Part shown: piece after piece, positions 32,991 to 44,377 of the stretch
Layout of the letters: the number at the start of each line of letters is the position of its first letter
Position numbering within the stretch: the first letter of the stretch is position 1
DNA from: Cladocopium goreaui
Taxonomy: Eukaryota; Sar; Dinophyceae; Suessiales; Symbiodiniaceae
Length of the DNA: 64,000 bases
Assembly (NCBI GenBank): GCA_947184155.2
Contig: CAMXCT020001801.1
Location: 1 to 64,000, forward strand
Direction of reading: 5' to 3'
Position numbers and translations under genes: made by a program
Notes under the pieces: generated by a model
The model's database searches: none
Told to the model about the DNA's origin: nothing
What the model saw: only the letters and a program-made list of their open reading frames with translations

Positions 32991-33718
32991 GAATTGACAC
33001 AATACCATCATAAACCTTCGTGGCATCAGTGGAGTTTAGCTCGTCTGGTTGTCAACTATCTTCAGGACAAACCAGGTGATTCCAGGCCCCCACATTAAGT
33101 ACCCCCCAGCAAGGCCTAAGGGGCCTCTAAAATGAATCAAAGCCATAAAAACACCCAGGCTATCCAGGGGGGCCATTTAACGTGCAGAGCTTGGCGGCAG
33201 CATATACCACTGCACTAACATTGGCATCATGAGCACTAACAGGGCCATACGGACAAGGGTAACTTATAACATAATATATATAGTCTCAGAACATCATCAG
33301 AACATACCGACTTTTATTACAAATCAGCACATCATCAGAACATCATCAGTTATAATTATATATCTAATACTTTTGTATACTTTTGTATCATCATTCAATA
33401 AATCTGGATGATATAATTATCATAATCTGGATATTAACATCTGGTAGTGTCATTTTATAATCTGGATATCATAACCTGCCAGCTACATACCTGGTGGGTC
33501 AAAGGCCTGGATGTTTTCTGGTGTCGTAACAGTGATCTCAGGGCCCCGCGGCACGGATTTCGCGCACCTGGAGAAACTGGTGACTGCTGGCTGCTCACAA
33601 GGCACGCAAAGGATTTATCATGCCAACATGTCTCTGATTGCTGGTAGTTTCTGAAAATTTGAGTCACGTGATACTTACACTATACACTGAGACTCCCCCA
33701 AGCAGCACTTCCAAGCAC

Positions 33719-33754
33719 CTCCTTCTTAGTTTCTGCGATCATTCGTTTCAATTC
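33719..33754 (-). CDS. Coiled-coil microexon (36 nt)
   Basis: Phase 0/0. Acceptor TGTGCAG|GAA, GT donor AAGGAG|GTGCTT. Reads ELKRMIAETKKE. Confidence 0.62.
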
Positions 33755-33879
33755 CTGCACAGATCCATCACTTTGGCATGGGCAAGAGACTAGATCAGTG
33801 ATACATGCAAAGCTTCTGTCCAACCCACTTCATGAATCTTCATGATATACCCATTGGATAGCATACATATGTGTATATC

Positions 33880-34235
33880 TTTAGGTATGTATGCATGTAT
33901 GCTTGCATGCATGCATGTAGGTGTGTATGTATTACAGTATGTATGTTTATGTATGCAGGTAGCTCGGTGGGCAGGCAGACAGGCAGGCAAGTAGAATGTA
34001 GGCCTATATGTTTGCATATCTGTATGTATATGTGTACATGTGTATATGTGTATCTAAGTATGTGTACATGCATATGTAATTTACATATAATGACATATAT
34101 AGAAAGCATCATAGAACAAAATATAATATAGAACATATATAATACAGTACGATACCATGAACAATACTCATAATGTATATATATATAATTAAATATATAA
34201 TTATATATATAATATTCATATATATATAATATACA
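33880..34235. repeat. TATG/TGCA- and TA-rich low-complexity tract
   Basis: Degenerate GTATGTATGCATGTATGC repeats, then TATATAATTA tracts. Short ORFs here are artefacts. Confidence 0.7.
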
Positions 34236-34914
34236 TTCATACAATTTCATACTTATAAGATCTTGTAAGTACGTTCATACTTATAAGTGCTATCCCGTTC
34301 CCGTTCTGGTGGATGTCCTCCACCGATGGCAAGTCCATGGCTGTTGCAGGAGATCCTGAAAGAAACGGCTCGGATTTTTGCCACGTTGGCCACAAAAACC
34401 ATGGTTGGTAAGAAATGATGGTTAGAAATGGTGAAAATGATGTCTTGTAATGCTTGTAATGATATTGTAATGGGTTTAACATGATTGATCATCGTGACTT
34501 GTCCGGTGTCATCAAACATAGAAAAAAATAAGGATATCCCCAAGTGCTGCATGGAGGTTTCCATGGGAAAATCATCTATGCGCACAGCATTGGAAAACCG
34601 TGTTGTTAGTCATACTCATTGGGAAATGATACTGAGAATAAAGAACATTTCAGCCCAATAATTAACATAATAACATTTGTCCGTCTCTATTCTTGGAAAA
34701 CCATTTTGCCAATTATCTGATCAACTTCGGTTTGTTTCTAGGGTGGATGTCAAACAACCACCAGTCATCGCTTTGCACTGGTTGTATCAATGAAATGATC
34801 TTTGAACAACTCCAAACCGTAGCTTTTTCTGACAAAACAAATCCGTAACTCTCTGGAGGAACTAATCACATAAGAAACCTCATGAAATCTTTGTCATGCT
34901 CAATTTGGAGTCTT

Positions 34915-35005
34915 CCTGAAATGGGGGTACCCCAAAATGGTTGGTTTACAATGGAAAATCCTACTAAAATTGATGATTTGGGGGTACCATGGGGTACCCC
35001 CTGAA
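34915..35005. mobile_element. Family IV foldback element
   Basis: GAAATGGGGGTACCCCAAAATGG ... GATTTGGGGGTACCATGGGGTACCCCC. Opposite orientation to 23935-24027. Confidence 0.6.
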
Positions 35006-35253
35006 GATTTCATTACCTAATTAACCGCACACGTTCACGCATCAACAGCATCATTTTTTTTTTCGCATGTCTAACCCCACTGATATATTACACCATCAGA
35101 GAATTAGCCAAGACTGGTGTAAACATGTGTAAACTCCAAATCTTCTGGCTACCAGAAATCCAACTTGAACATCCTCAAATCACCCGTATTTGAACCTTTG
35201 AAGTCACCTCAAACCCATCTTGAAAAATCTTGGCACAGAACAAAAAACAAAAC

Positions 35254-35358
35254 CTCGTTGGTGGTATACCTACCCCTTTGAAAAATATGAAAGTCAGTTG
35301 GGATTATTATTCCTAATTTTTTGGGAAAATAAAATTCATGTTCCAAACCACCAACCAG
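35254..35358. mobile_element. Family II foldback element
   Basis: CTCGTTGGTGGTATACCTACC ... TTCCAAACCACCAACCAG. Confidence 0.7.
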
Positions 35359-35432
35359 AAACACACCCAACCCCCACAACATCACCCCCACACGTACCAC
35401 GTTTTTGGGACGCCGTCCTGGTGTCCCGCTAC

Positions 35433-35515
35433 CAGTGCGCATCAACTGGCTGGCGCTCTTGGAGGTCCCAAGGGTCCCACGGGACGACAGCGTCGTGCTC
35501 GAGGACCTTGTAGGC
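35433..35515 (-). CDS. Coding-like exon, unknown
   Basis: Acceptor CCATCCAG|GCC, GT donor CACTG|GTAGCG. Reads AYKVLEHDAVVPWDPWDLQE, then RQPVDAH. GC-rich in AT-rich surroundings. Not recognised. Confidence 0.45.
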
Positions 35516-35559
35516 CTGGATGGAGGTCGTTGGGAAACTCATCCACAATCCCTTCCCCC

Positions 35560-35657
35560 TACAAGGTGGTGCCCATAAAACCTATGGTTTATGGCAGATA
35601 TAACTATATTTAGATGGGTTTATAAACCAACTTATAACTGGGGGGCACCATCCTGTA
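35560..35657. mobile_element. Family III foldback element
   Basis: TACAAGGTGGTGCCCATAAAACC ... CTGGGGGGCACCATCCTGTA. Confidence 0.7.
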
Positions 35658-36549
35658 TTACTAAAGTTACTAAACCTCCCCCAAAAACTACCTGAGGTGT
35701 TTATTGAGGGGAGGGCGTTTAGTATTAGGGGGAAAGGATTAAATGATACATGGTGGATTGTGTGCCATGTTTTAAACCTGAGGGGAAAAAAGAGGTAACA
35801 CACATATGACCATGCTTTCCTTGGATCATTATATATGATTACGAACAGAGTTGCGTGTCGAAATGTTTTGCGCGCGAAATGGCTAAAACATTCAGCAAAA
35901 AAGTGGAGGTACTGAACCATCGTTGCACTTCCAAGAAAACTAGTTGCTTTGTTTTTAATCTATCCTCTAAAACCTACTTATATTATACAGCTAAATTCAT
36001 ATCTATTTACAACAGTGTGAAATGGGATGATCATGCCAGATACTGTAGGATTCCAAAAAAAATGAAAATATTTGGAAACATTTGGAAACAAACTATTTGA
36101 AGCGTTGTGAAACAAACAAACAACCAACATGGAAAGTTAACAACGGAAATTGACACATGAATTTTAGATTGTCTTTTTGATATGGTATCACATGTTTGCA
36201 CTATTACCCATGTTGTCTATCACTTGTCAAATTTTAAATGACAACCCACCCAGCTAGGTACATCAATGGGACTGCGCGGATAGATGATTTCCAAGATTTT
36301 TTCAACGAAAAAATGGTCGCCTATTGGTATTACCTGCTCATATCATGCACTATTGGCCCGTGTATGCTTTTGGCATCTTTTGGCTGCATATTTGATCTTT
36401 GGGCGATGCTTTCTGGAAGTCTGTCTGTGTAAACACGTGCCACACGTGTATTATGTAGGTGGATGAATGCGAAGAGTTTAATTCACATAAACAACGCACA
36501 GCAGGCAACAAACCCAACCATAGCTATACCCACCAATCTCAACCCTTCA

Positions 36550-36930
36550 CTGCAACTCAACCCGCTGGTGCCTTGGTGAAACTCGAGATTGGCTTCGACC
36601 CAGCGTGTCACCATCAGATCTTCTCACACTCTGTGGTCTTACCGTCGGAGTTTGAGTTCTCCTAGCACTCTGAGGTCTGGCGGCCCTGGCAGTTTGAGGT
36701 CTCGCCAAATTGCGTTGGCTGCTGCCCAAACTCCTTTCCCGCACGCCCCGGGCAGCCGGCGCTGGCGGGGTGGGGGTTACGGCCGCAGGTCTGCTGGCGG
36801 GCGCTGTGAGGCTCTGCCCGGTCCGGCGGGGTGCCGGCCGCGGCGAGACCTGCCGTGGCTGCGCGGGGCTGGCGGCGCGGGCAGTGGCGGGGCGAACATC
36901 CTGGCTCTTGGAGGAACGAAGGCCACAAGA
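36550..36930 (-). CDS. GC-rich, possibly coding Arg/Pro/Gln/Ser-rich segment
   Basis: A GC-rich island in AT-rich DNA. One minus frame from 36744 reads RNLARPQTARAARPQSARR with repeated RPQ(S/T)(A/V)R units. A GTAAGA donor-like site lies within it (36640 area). Exon borders cannot be fixed. RPQSAR-type repeats occur in cytoskeletal protist proteins, but no function is claimed. Confidence 0.35.
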
Positions 36931-37244
36931 TTCGCCTGGCGACCAGTGATCGAAGGATTCTGGAAGGTATCAATGGATTGGATTAAGGGAAGTCCTAATT
37001 ACATGAAACCATGGCTTTCAAATGATTTCTGAAATTTTTCCCTTAAACTGATCCAGTGAACTTAGGGTCAGTTCTTGGGGTGTAGCATAAAAAAATGATT
37101 GAATCATGAACGCACATCTGAGAATTGCTAACAACAATCATGATACAAGATAGACCTCCAAAATACGGTATCCCAAAGCGAAATGGTCCAAAATAACATA
37201 AGACTCATAAAACCCCAAAACGAATTCTCGCGACAACCTAAGTT

Positions 37245-38190
37245 TACCCAGTAACAAAGCGCTGTACAAGGTGTCTATAGGAGATCTCCACAGAAGATCT
37301 ATCTGTGTAAGGGATCTCAAAGCAAGATCTTTGTTCAAACTATGTAATAATGATCTCCGAGCAAGACCTTTGCTCTCTTCACCAGGTCTGCGTACAAGAT
37401 CTCCAAAAGAGGTCTCCTGGCAAGATCTCTGTACAAGATCTCTATAAGAGCTCTGTTGGCAAGACCTCCCGGACAAGATCTCTATAAGAGATCTCTTGGC
37501 AAGATCTCTTTATTAGATCTCTGTACAAGCTCGCTATAAAAGCTCTCTTGGCAAGATTCATGTAAGAGACCTCTTGGCAAGACCTCTGCATCAGATCTCT
37601 ATGCAATGTCTTTGTACCAAGGTCTCCATAAGAGGTGTCCTGGCAAGGTCTCTGTACAAGATCTCTGTATGAAACCTCTGTACAAGCTCTCTAGAAGAAT
37701 TCTCTTGGGAAGATTTATGTAAAAGACCTCTTGGCAAGATCTCTGCAACAGATCTCTATGCAATGCCTCTGTACAAGATCTCCATCAGAGGTATCCTGGA
37801 AAGATCTCTGTAGAAGATCGCTTTAAAAGATGTCTGAGCAGGATCGCTGCTCTCTTCACCAGGCCTCTGTACAAGATCTCTATCAGAGGTCCTCTGGCAA
37901 GATCTCGTGCAAGAACTCTATAAGAGCTCTGTTGGCAAGATCTCCCGGACAAGATCTCCAAAAATTCCAGAAGGGGTCTCTTGGCAAGATCTCTGTACAA
38001 GCTCCCTACAAGAAGTGTCTTGGCAAGATGTCTGTGCGAGATTTCTCGTTTTCTGCGAGCCTGCGCAGTCGAAAAGCTATTTTTAAAGGACAAATGCCAA
38101 ACGCTAAGGATACCACCTCGATTGAACACCGGGCCTTAACAGTTACCGTAAGAACCCTCAGTGTGGCCACACTCTTTGTTTGGGGAAAAA
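37245..38190 (-). repeat. Satellite-bearing repeat element, copy B (inverted)
   Basis: Reverse complement of copy A with both ends shared. The tail GCTGTACAAGGTGTCTATAGG...GGGATCTCAAAGCAAG is at the left. The head, with CACCGGGCCTTAACAG and GATACCACCTCG, is at the right (about 38060-38160). The monomer body is only about 0.75 kb against about 1.9 kb in copy A. Confidence 0.85.
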
Positions 38191-38513
38191 ACACATTCCT
38201 ATTGCTTTATAGGTTCCCCAAATGGTGGATGTATCAAGTAATCCCTTGTAATCCGTTCCCCCTCAGAATCGACACCAGTCTACACCCGGTGGTGGAGTGT
38301 TTTGGCTCTATTCATGACCTGGGATCGCTCTAATGGGGGGTATGTAGTGGGGGGAATGGATTGATTATCAGGGGTAGGTTTTTTGTTTCATCTTGGGCTC
38401 CAGAGGATCTTTTTTTGGAAGCGAAGAAAGACATTTTTCATGATATGTGCCATAGTCAAAACATGGTAAAGGGGTTATGGTTATCACGCAACATGGTAAA
38501 GCATATGAAACCC

Positions 38514-38635
38514 TACAAGGTGAGGCCCCCCAGTTCATGAAAACAACATTTGTAAACCCACCAACATAGGAGTAGTTCATTATATCCCATAAAAACTATG
38601 GTTAAACAAATGATGTGCCACAACTTAGCTGTCAC
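38514..38635. mobile_element. Family III foldback element, diverged
   Basis: TACAAGGTGAGGCCCCCCAG at the left, AAAACTATGGTTAAAC and GTGCCACAACTTAGC at the right. Confidence 0.5.
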
Positions 38636-38764
38636 TTAAATCAACTATATAAATCCCATTCAATCCCCATGTTTGTCTGTTTAATTCTCCATGTTGAACA
38701 CTTTTTGGTTCCAGTGGAATGGGTGGATGACCATCCCCTTCTATGGGAACCCCATGTGAAACGC

Positions 38765-38819
38765 CTTGTCCCATCGCCATGCGTCGCGGGGCGCCGGGCG
38801 GAGCCGCCACGGAGCCAAC
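38765..38819 (-). CDS. Coding-like Ala/Pro-rich exon
   Basis: 55 nt. Acceptor TCACTGAG|GTT, GC donor GGACAAG|GCGTTT. Reads VGSVAAPPGAPRRMAMGQ. Confidence 0.45.
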
Positions 38820-39199
38820 CTCAGTGATGGTGACCGACACGAACACCTAAATTCTGATAATACCTGTTCTTACATATTTTCTATGTATTTAATGTATTTG
38901 TTGCTTCCATGATACCTGACTTAATACAAATATAAGAAATAAAGAACTATGTATATAATTATATATAATTACACACATTTCACACTAAGCCGGTTGTGCA
39001 ACAGATTTACTGCTGGATGATGAATTGTATATCCTTGCAATTTTCAAATTTCAGCAAATGATTTCAGCATACAACAAACCCATCCTTCAGCCTTCAACTA
39101 GCTTGCACCATATCTCAAACTGTGTGTCCTACATGGCTCTTGAATTTCCAAAACCAAAGCATGTCTAAAAACACGCTGGCAGCTGCTTTCACCCTGTCT

Positions 39200-39360
39200 C
39201 ACGCCACCCCATCTCAACCCATGCCATCTCCGCTCATCTCACCTCTCATGCCATCTCCTTCCATGCCACCACATCTCATCCCATTTAAGTTCATTTCATC
39301 CCACATTACCTCCTCCACTGCCATCTCATCCCATCACACCTTATTTCATCTCTTTTCCAA
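39200..39360. repeat. Degenerate CATCTCATCCCAT-type repeats
   Basis: Pyrimidine-rich irregular repeats. Non-coding. Confidence 0.6.
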
Positions 39361-39529
39361 GACGTGAACTTCCATACCCCCAACCCTTAATATTGTGTAT
39401 TCGATTTGATGGAAAGAATCATGTTTCCAGGTGAAAGCCGCCCCTCTTGGCTGATCAACTCACTTCTTACTACTCCTCTTCTGGTGGGTCCTGGGCCATC
39501 AAATCCCTGAAGACAACCAACGGTGGTGG

Positions 39530-40680
39530 TGTCTAGGTGCCGCCCGTGGCTGGCCACATCTGTGTAAGGCTGGGCAAACCCTTCATAGGCTTCCTTGGCA
39601 GCCAGGGCCTACTCCAATACACCCATGAAAAGTTGGGGCCCAAGCTGGCACCCAATGGGCGTGGTGAAGGGGCAGAAAAACATCTTCACCGCCCCCCTCA
39701 TGTATTCACAGGCTACTTGCTGTGACCGCACTGCTTGCAGCACTTTCCTTGATCCGCTGGAGGGGGTCAGGCGTCAGCTGCTTTTGCAGCCATTCGGCAT
39801 ACACATGCCTCATTTGCCTCACCTGAAAATGAACTTGTCCTCCTCAGCCTCAGGGTCTGTTTGCTTGAGAAGGAAACCTTGCATGGTGAGGGCTCTTTGT
39901 GGCTTGGCCCACATGTATAAAGCCCGTGCTGCCATCTCCTTGCTTTGGTACGAGTGGGACTGGTTCTACCTTCTCCCCTGGGCCAAAAAGCTTCTTGTAA
40001 AGATTGTGCCCTTTTGCCTCTGCTTGTTCTGGCAGTGGCGGTGCTTGTGGAAGGGGAGCTTTTTTTTTTTTGTCTTTTTCAGCTCCTCGCTGACCATTCC
40101 ACCACAGCCAAAACCCACAATGCCCTGCATGCTGTTAATAGAAAACTAAAAGGATGTCCCCTTGTTCCTGGTCCTTCCACCCCAGCCCAAGCCCACAATG
40201 CCCTGGATGCTGTTTCTGGATTGGTGTAGGAAACTAAAAAAAACCTCCTGTTCCTGGCCCATATCCTACTAGGTACTGGAATTGCATCACGTTTCTCGCA
40301 ATTTCTTTTCTGGCCCTGTGATCTTTCATGTCCACCTCCTTGGGGCCAGGGCAACAGGTGCTTGTGGTGGCTGTGCTCGTGCTGGAGGTGCTTCTGGTTG
40401 CAGCTGGAAATGCTAATGTTTCCTCAGCCATGCCTGGCACCGAGCTGGGGTTGTTTTGGCTGTCTCCCTAATATTCCTTTTCCACCTTTTGTCCTTTATT
40501 TGTTTCTTTTCCTTCTTCTCCTTTCTCTTTTTTCTATCTTTTCTTCCTGCTCTTTCTTTTCTTTCTTTTCCATCTTTTCTTTCATGGCACCCTTCCTGGC
40601 ACTCTGCATGGCACACTGCATTCACATAATTTAGATGCGAATTCGGGATTACGCCAGGAATAAAATCAATGAATTTCATC
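39530..40680 (-). pseudogene. Decayed coding block, unidentified
   Basis: GC-rich minus-strand sequence in which coding-like peptides change frame repeatedly. These are a Lys/Glu-rich segment (40413-40640), ARKEIARNVMQFQYLVGYG (40250-40310), EMAARALYMWAKPQRALTMQ (39890-39950), RHVYAEWLQKQLTPDPLQR (39755-39810) and EYMRGAVKMFF (39690-39720). Stops and frameshifts separate them. Two imperfect direct repeats (CCCACAATGCCCTG at about 40115 and 40191) are inside. Probably a retrogene or mobile-element remnant. Confidence 0.4.
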
Positions 40681-41082
40681 TATCAAACATGGGAAACTAA
40701 TCAAAGAAGATCGGGACAAACAAATTGATTTGACATGGCCAACATGTTGAATTATGAGAAATTTCACCCAAACATAGTGAGTAGAGGAAGAACAACAAAG
40801 GGTATATCAACCGGCTGGGGATCTCAGCAAAAGCTCCAACAACGGAATGAACCGGTGGAAACTGTGGCGGTTTCTGGCTGGGAAGAAAAGAAGGGTTTTT
40901 TGATGGTCGGCCTCGTATAATATACTCAAGACATCTCAAGATTGGTTGTTTTTTATAGATTTAAATAGATTTAAATAGATGTTAGTCAATCGATTCATCA
41001 GCCAATTAATATAATTAATGGCAAGGGACATGTCCGGGTTGAAGGTTCACCCTCCTCAACACTCCAACACTTCAACCTGGAC

Positions 41083-41120
41083 CTCATGATCATCATGATC
41101 ATCATGATCATCAAGATCAT
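41083..41120. repeat. (ATCATG)n microsatellite
   Basis: CATGATCATCATGATCATC repeats. Confidence 0.85.
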
Positions 41121-41141
41121 CAATATCCCCATTCCCCAGGC

Positions 41142-41192
41142 CGCACAATCATCGCCCACGAGGAACTTGTCGGACTGGAATGCTTCGACCTT
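41142..41192 (-). CDS. Coding-like exon
   Basis: 51 nt. Acceptor ATGCAAG|AAG, GC donor TGTGCG|GCCTGG. Reads KVEAFQSDKFLVGDDCA. The following codons (AWGM) resemble the CAAWDM of the exon at 45948-46014. Confidence 0.4.
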
Positions 41193-41404
41193 CTTGCATG
41201 AGCATCCATCAGGGAAGGCACATGAACATGGATCAAGTTTTGAGTGCTGTTTTTACAGTGTTCGGATCATCCCACGACTCGTGCTCGTCTTTAGTAACAG
41301 GATGGAACTGGGCTTAGTTCACCCATGTATACATGGAACATTGCAAATAGAATAATCCACGAAATGGGGGCGAATAGTGGGATGATCCAAGTAGTTCTCA
41401 ACAG

Positions 41405-41460
41405 CATTTGCCGCGTCTCCTTGGCCGGAATCCAAAAAGCTGGACCGATGTTCGTCATTT
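41405..41460 (-). CDS. Possible exon
   Basis: After the acceptor CGGTCCAG the minus strand reads FLDSGQGDAANAVENYL. Donor not fixed. Confidence 0.3.
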
Positions 41461-41784
41461 TTTGGACGATCCAGGAATAGGTGAAAACTAACGTTCCCTA
41501 AGCATGGGCTAACCTTAGTGAACGAGGACAAAACCACCTCAATATCTCTGGCCGTGCTAATCAATACACACCTGGGTGGTTCCCACTGCCCTGAAAGTTT
41601 AACTTCTAATGATTATGTATACAAAGTACCGTTATCCCCCTAAACATACTACAAATCTGAGAGGATGGCTGGGAATTATTGCAGGTGTTTACTCAAATTC
41701 ATCCAAATTCAGCAACCAACCCCCATTTGGACCCATTTTGGGTGTATGAAAAAAAGTACATGGATAGCCTTGTGTTTAGTAAAG

Positions 41785-41855
41785 CCTAAATTCCGAAGCA
41801 GTTGAGCCCTAAAGCCGTTAAAACCTAAATCCCAAAGCCCTAAGCCCTGAATTTC
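41785..41855 (-). repeat. Degenerate CCCTAAA-type tract
   Basis: GAGCCCTAAAGCCGTTAAAACC and AAAGCCCTAAGCCCTGAA: a third, weak telomere-like tract. Confidence 0.4.
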
Positions 41856-42439
41856 ACGAGAACACCTGGGGAAAAACCGTAAAGGCAAAACACCTATATA
41901 TCCTATATACCGTATACCCGCAATAATTCCGAAACCCATCGAAACCTCAAACCAAATTTGGTGATGGGCGAAACGGCGATGCCCGGTTGGTGCCTGGGTA
42001 AATCCTTGATGAACGACAAACCCAGTCATCAAATGGATGGTGCATCCAATGATATCCCAATAAAAAATCTCATTTTCTGCAAAAAAAATGGCTAGAAACC
42101 CTTAAAATCATCCCCATGAAAATTGTACATCCGATAAAAATGAATCTCATTTTCATATCCCATTATATATATATATATATCACCATCATATCACCCGATG
42201 GTATCACCATTATATCGCAATTATATCACCAGCGTACAAACATATTATTTCTATCCCTCTTATATAACCAGAGACGGGTTGGTTCTATGCACACCTGTTT
42301 GGCTGGTTCAGTCCTCAGCTGGTTTGAACCACTGTATCACAACCTCCCAAAAAATGGGTGATATCATACATTATATTCCCACGTATATTCTTACCAATAT
42401 ATTCTCACTTCTCTTATATCGCCATAAACTGGCCATAAC

Positions 42440-42473
42440 CTGCAGAGATACAAATTTCAAACCACCAACCAGA
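42440..42473. mobile_element. Family II right-end fragment
   Basis: Ends AATTTCAAACCACCAACCAG. No left end found. Confidence 0.45.
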
Positions 42474-42937
42474 AATAGTGGTTGATCATAACTCTCACCA
42501 TAATGGCCACGACATGGGGGCGCCTGCAGCCTTTGCAGCAGCAGGCTGCACCTCAGAAAACGTTGGGAGTTTTTCCCATGTGGATAGATTGAAATGGGGG
42601 CTCAATGAGAAAATACATCTTTAAGGAACTTCAAGGATTATCCAGCGGGATGGCGGCCAAACGTGGGGCGGCTGGTCATTTTTCAAAATTAGACCAGCCA
42701 AATCTTACAAAAAATCTACCTGATTGCTAGTTTCAACGGCTCAACATGTTTCAAACCAATTGAAAAGCACTGATCGAATGAATTGTGGATCAGTACCTCA
42801 GTTTTGGTGCGGAAACTAAACATGTTTGAGCAATAGGGGTTGTTTGCACCCTGGTACTCGGATGAATCTCTCTAGAATGAGCAGAGAAGATTTTGTTGGG
42901 ATGTTGAAATACACAATTTTGGCTACAGGGTATGTAC

Positions 42938-42994
42938 TTTGCTTGCACCGCTTCCATCTTCGTTGCCACGTCTGAAGTTCAAAATTCTGAAGCT
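42938..42994 (-). CDS. Coding-like exon
   Basis: 57 nt (2+54+1). Acceptor TGATGCAG|AG, GT donor AGCAAA|GTACAT. Reads LQNFELQTWQRRWKRCKQ. Upstream in the same frame is NSGGIGLTDAE, so a longer exon is possible. Not recognised. Confidence 0.55.
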
Positions 42995-43139
42995 CTGCAT
43001 CAGTCAAGCCAATTCCACCCGAGTTGCCAAGTTTATAGTTAATAACATTTGATAACTCCAAACAAGATGCAGAAAAGTCATTGATCGTACTCAATTACTT
43101 TCTTCGAGTGATCCCCACCCTGCCACATTATTCTGACAT

Positions 43140-43195
43140 AGTAAATATTGGGTATATATATATATTACATATATATTTATATTTATTATGTATAC
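43140..43195. repeat. TA-rich microsatellite
   Basis: TATATATATATTACATATATA. Confidence 0.8.
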
Positions 43196-43197
43196 AT

Positions 43198-43320
43198 ATT
43201 CTGACATTCTATCTGACATTTTTCTAGCATCTACTCTGACATTCTTTCTGGCATTCTATCTGGCATCTATTCTGCCATTCTATCTAACATTCTATTCTGG
43301 CATTCTTATCTGGCAGTGCC
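43198..43320. repeat. TCTGACATTCTA / TCTGGCATTC degenerate repeat array
   Basis: About ten irregular copies of (T)CTGRCATTCTAT, 10-16 nt apart. Confidence 0.8.
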
Positions 43321-44063
43321 CACTGAGATCTGGCGCTCGCGGTCGCGGTTGAGGAGAAGGACAAGGACAAGGAGGAGAAAGCAACTCTAATCAAAACTAG
43401 AGACCCTCACCTGGCAGGTTGGGGAAATAGTTACAAAACTTTGATTAGATGTGATTTGATCTAGTAACCCTCACAAAACTCATGTTCCATTAGATAAAAC
43501 CTAATCTTTTGGGGGTTACTATATCTATTGAAAACCATGTGTTTTCGTTGCTGGAGTCCGTCCCTGTCCGACGTGTTCCTGTGTCCTCCAACCATTGGCA
43601 CCCGTGGACTCAAGAGCGTTGGGCCTCAGGGATAGGTAGCACAACCGCGACAGTCGGACATTTCCTGGTCCATTCAGTCTACATACTTGTCATTTCATGT
43701 GCTGTATATACAATCTGTATTAGTAAATATATGTATATACATAATATATAGATATAATGTAATATAATATATATAATGCACAATTGTATGCCAGCAATGG
43801 CTTAGTTTGCAGATTTCAGCCAGGTCGATTGTACTCTCCTATGGGAAATACACTTCCAGGTCCCAATTGACCTTCGTTCCCGGAGTTGGATTAAGGAATC
43901 TACAGGATATCCGCCAACCAAAAGCAGGCTGCTAAATCCACCCTTTTCCCGGTAAATTTCACAAAAAAAATGCAAGCCCAAAGAAAGTCATTAGGTGTAT
44001 CATATACATATTTATGTATCTATATTTGTTGAATAAGTTATTCTGAATAAGATCAAACCTTAC

Positions 44064-44133
44064 CTGGATTTTCGGCAAAGTCTGCTCAAATTTTGGTAGC
44101 CAATGGCCTCATTGCCATCAAAAAGCCTCCAAG
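44064..44133 (-). CDS. Coding exon, unknown protein
   Basis: 70 nt (2+66+2). Acceptor TGTACAG|CT, strong canonical donor TCCAG|GTAAGG. Reads WRLFDGNEAIGYQNLSRLCR, then KS. The open frame between good splice sites supports a real exon. Family not recognised. Confidence 0.6.
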
Positions 44134-44181
44134 CTGTACAGATGCCGGAAGGATGAAAACTAAGGACATCCATATGTGTAA

Positions 44182-44377
44182 TTACAAATCGAGCATTGAC
44201 AGCATTTCCTTGATATTCAAATGATATTCGTTCGATCTGTCATCAAGAGCGGCTCCTGCAAATCTTCCGAACAACCAAGTATCTAAATCCTGGTTCAGGT
44301 GTATGTTCAGGCCGGATCCCATTTCAAAAGTAACTCCATGATCCAACATATATGTCTTTACGACTGAAGCTTGCTTC
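44182..44377 (-). CDS. Coding exon, unknown protein
   Basis: About 196 nt: acceptor CGATTCAG|G, then 63 open codons (KQASVVKTYMLDHGVTFEMG...DLDTWLFGRFAGAALDDRSN...IKEMLSMLDL) and TAA. It may end at this stop, at the donor GATTT|GTAATT, or at an internal GA donor. One of the longest single-frame exons of the host gene. Balanced, globular-type composition; no family recognised. It includes LDDR, perhaps by chance. Confidence 0.6.

Noticed and set aside
36662-36973. Long minus-strand ORF starting MIPSRILRSL
   Set aside because: Its composition (Cys/Arg/Pro-rich) looks like an off-frame reading of a GC-rich exon; the RPQSAR frame is preferred but also uncertain.
43330-43400. Plus-strand exon VEEKDKDKEEKATLIKTR
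   Set aside because: The minus strand of the same stretch is a pyrimidine tract and could equally be part of a splice acceptor. Strand and borders cannot be decided, so no feature is called.
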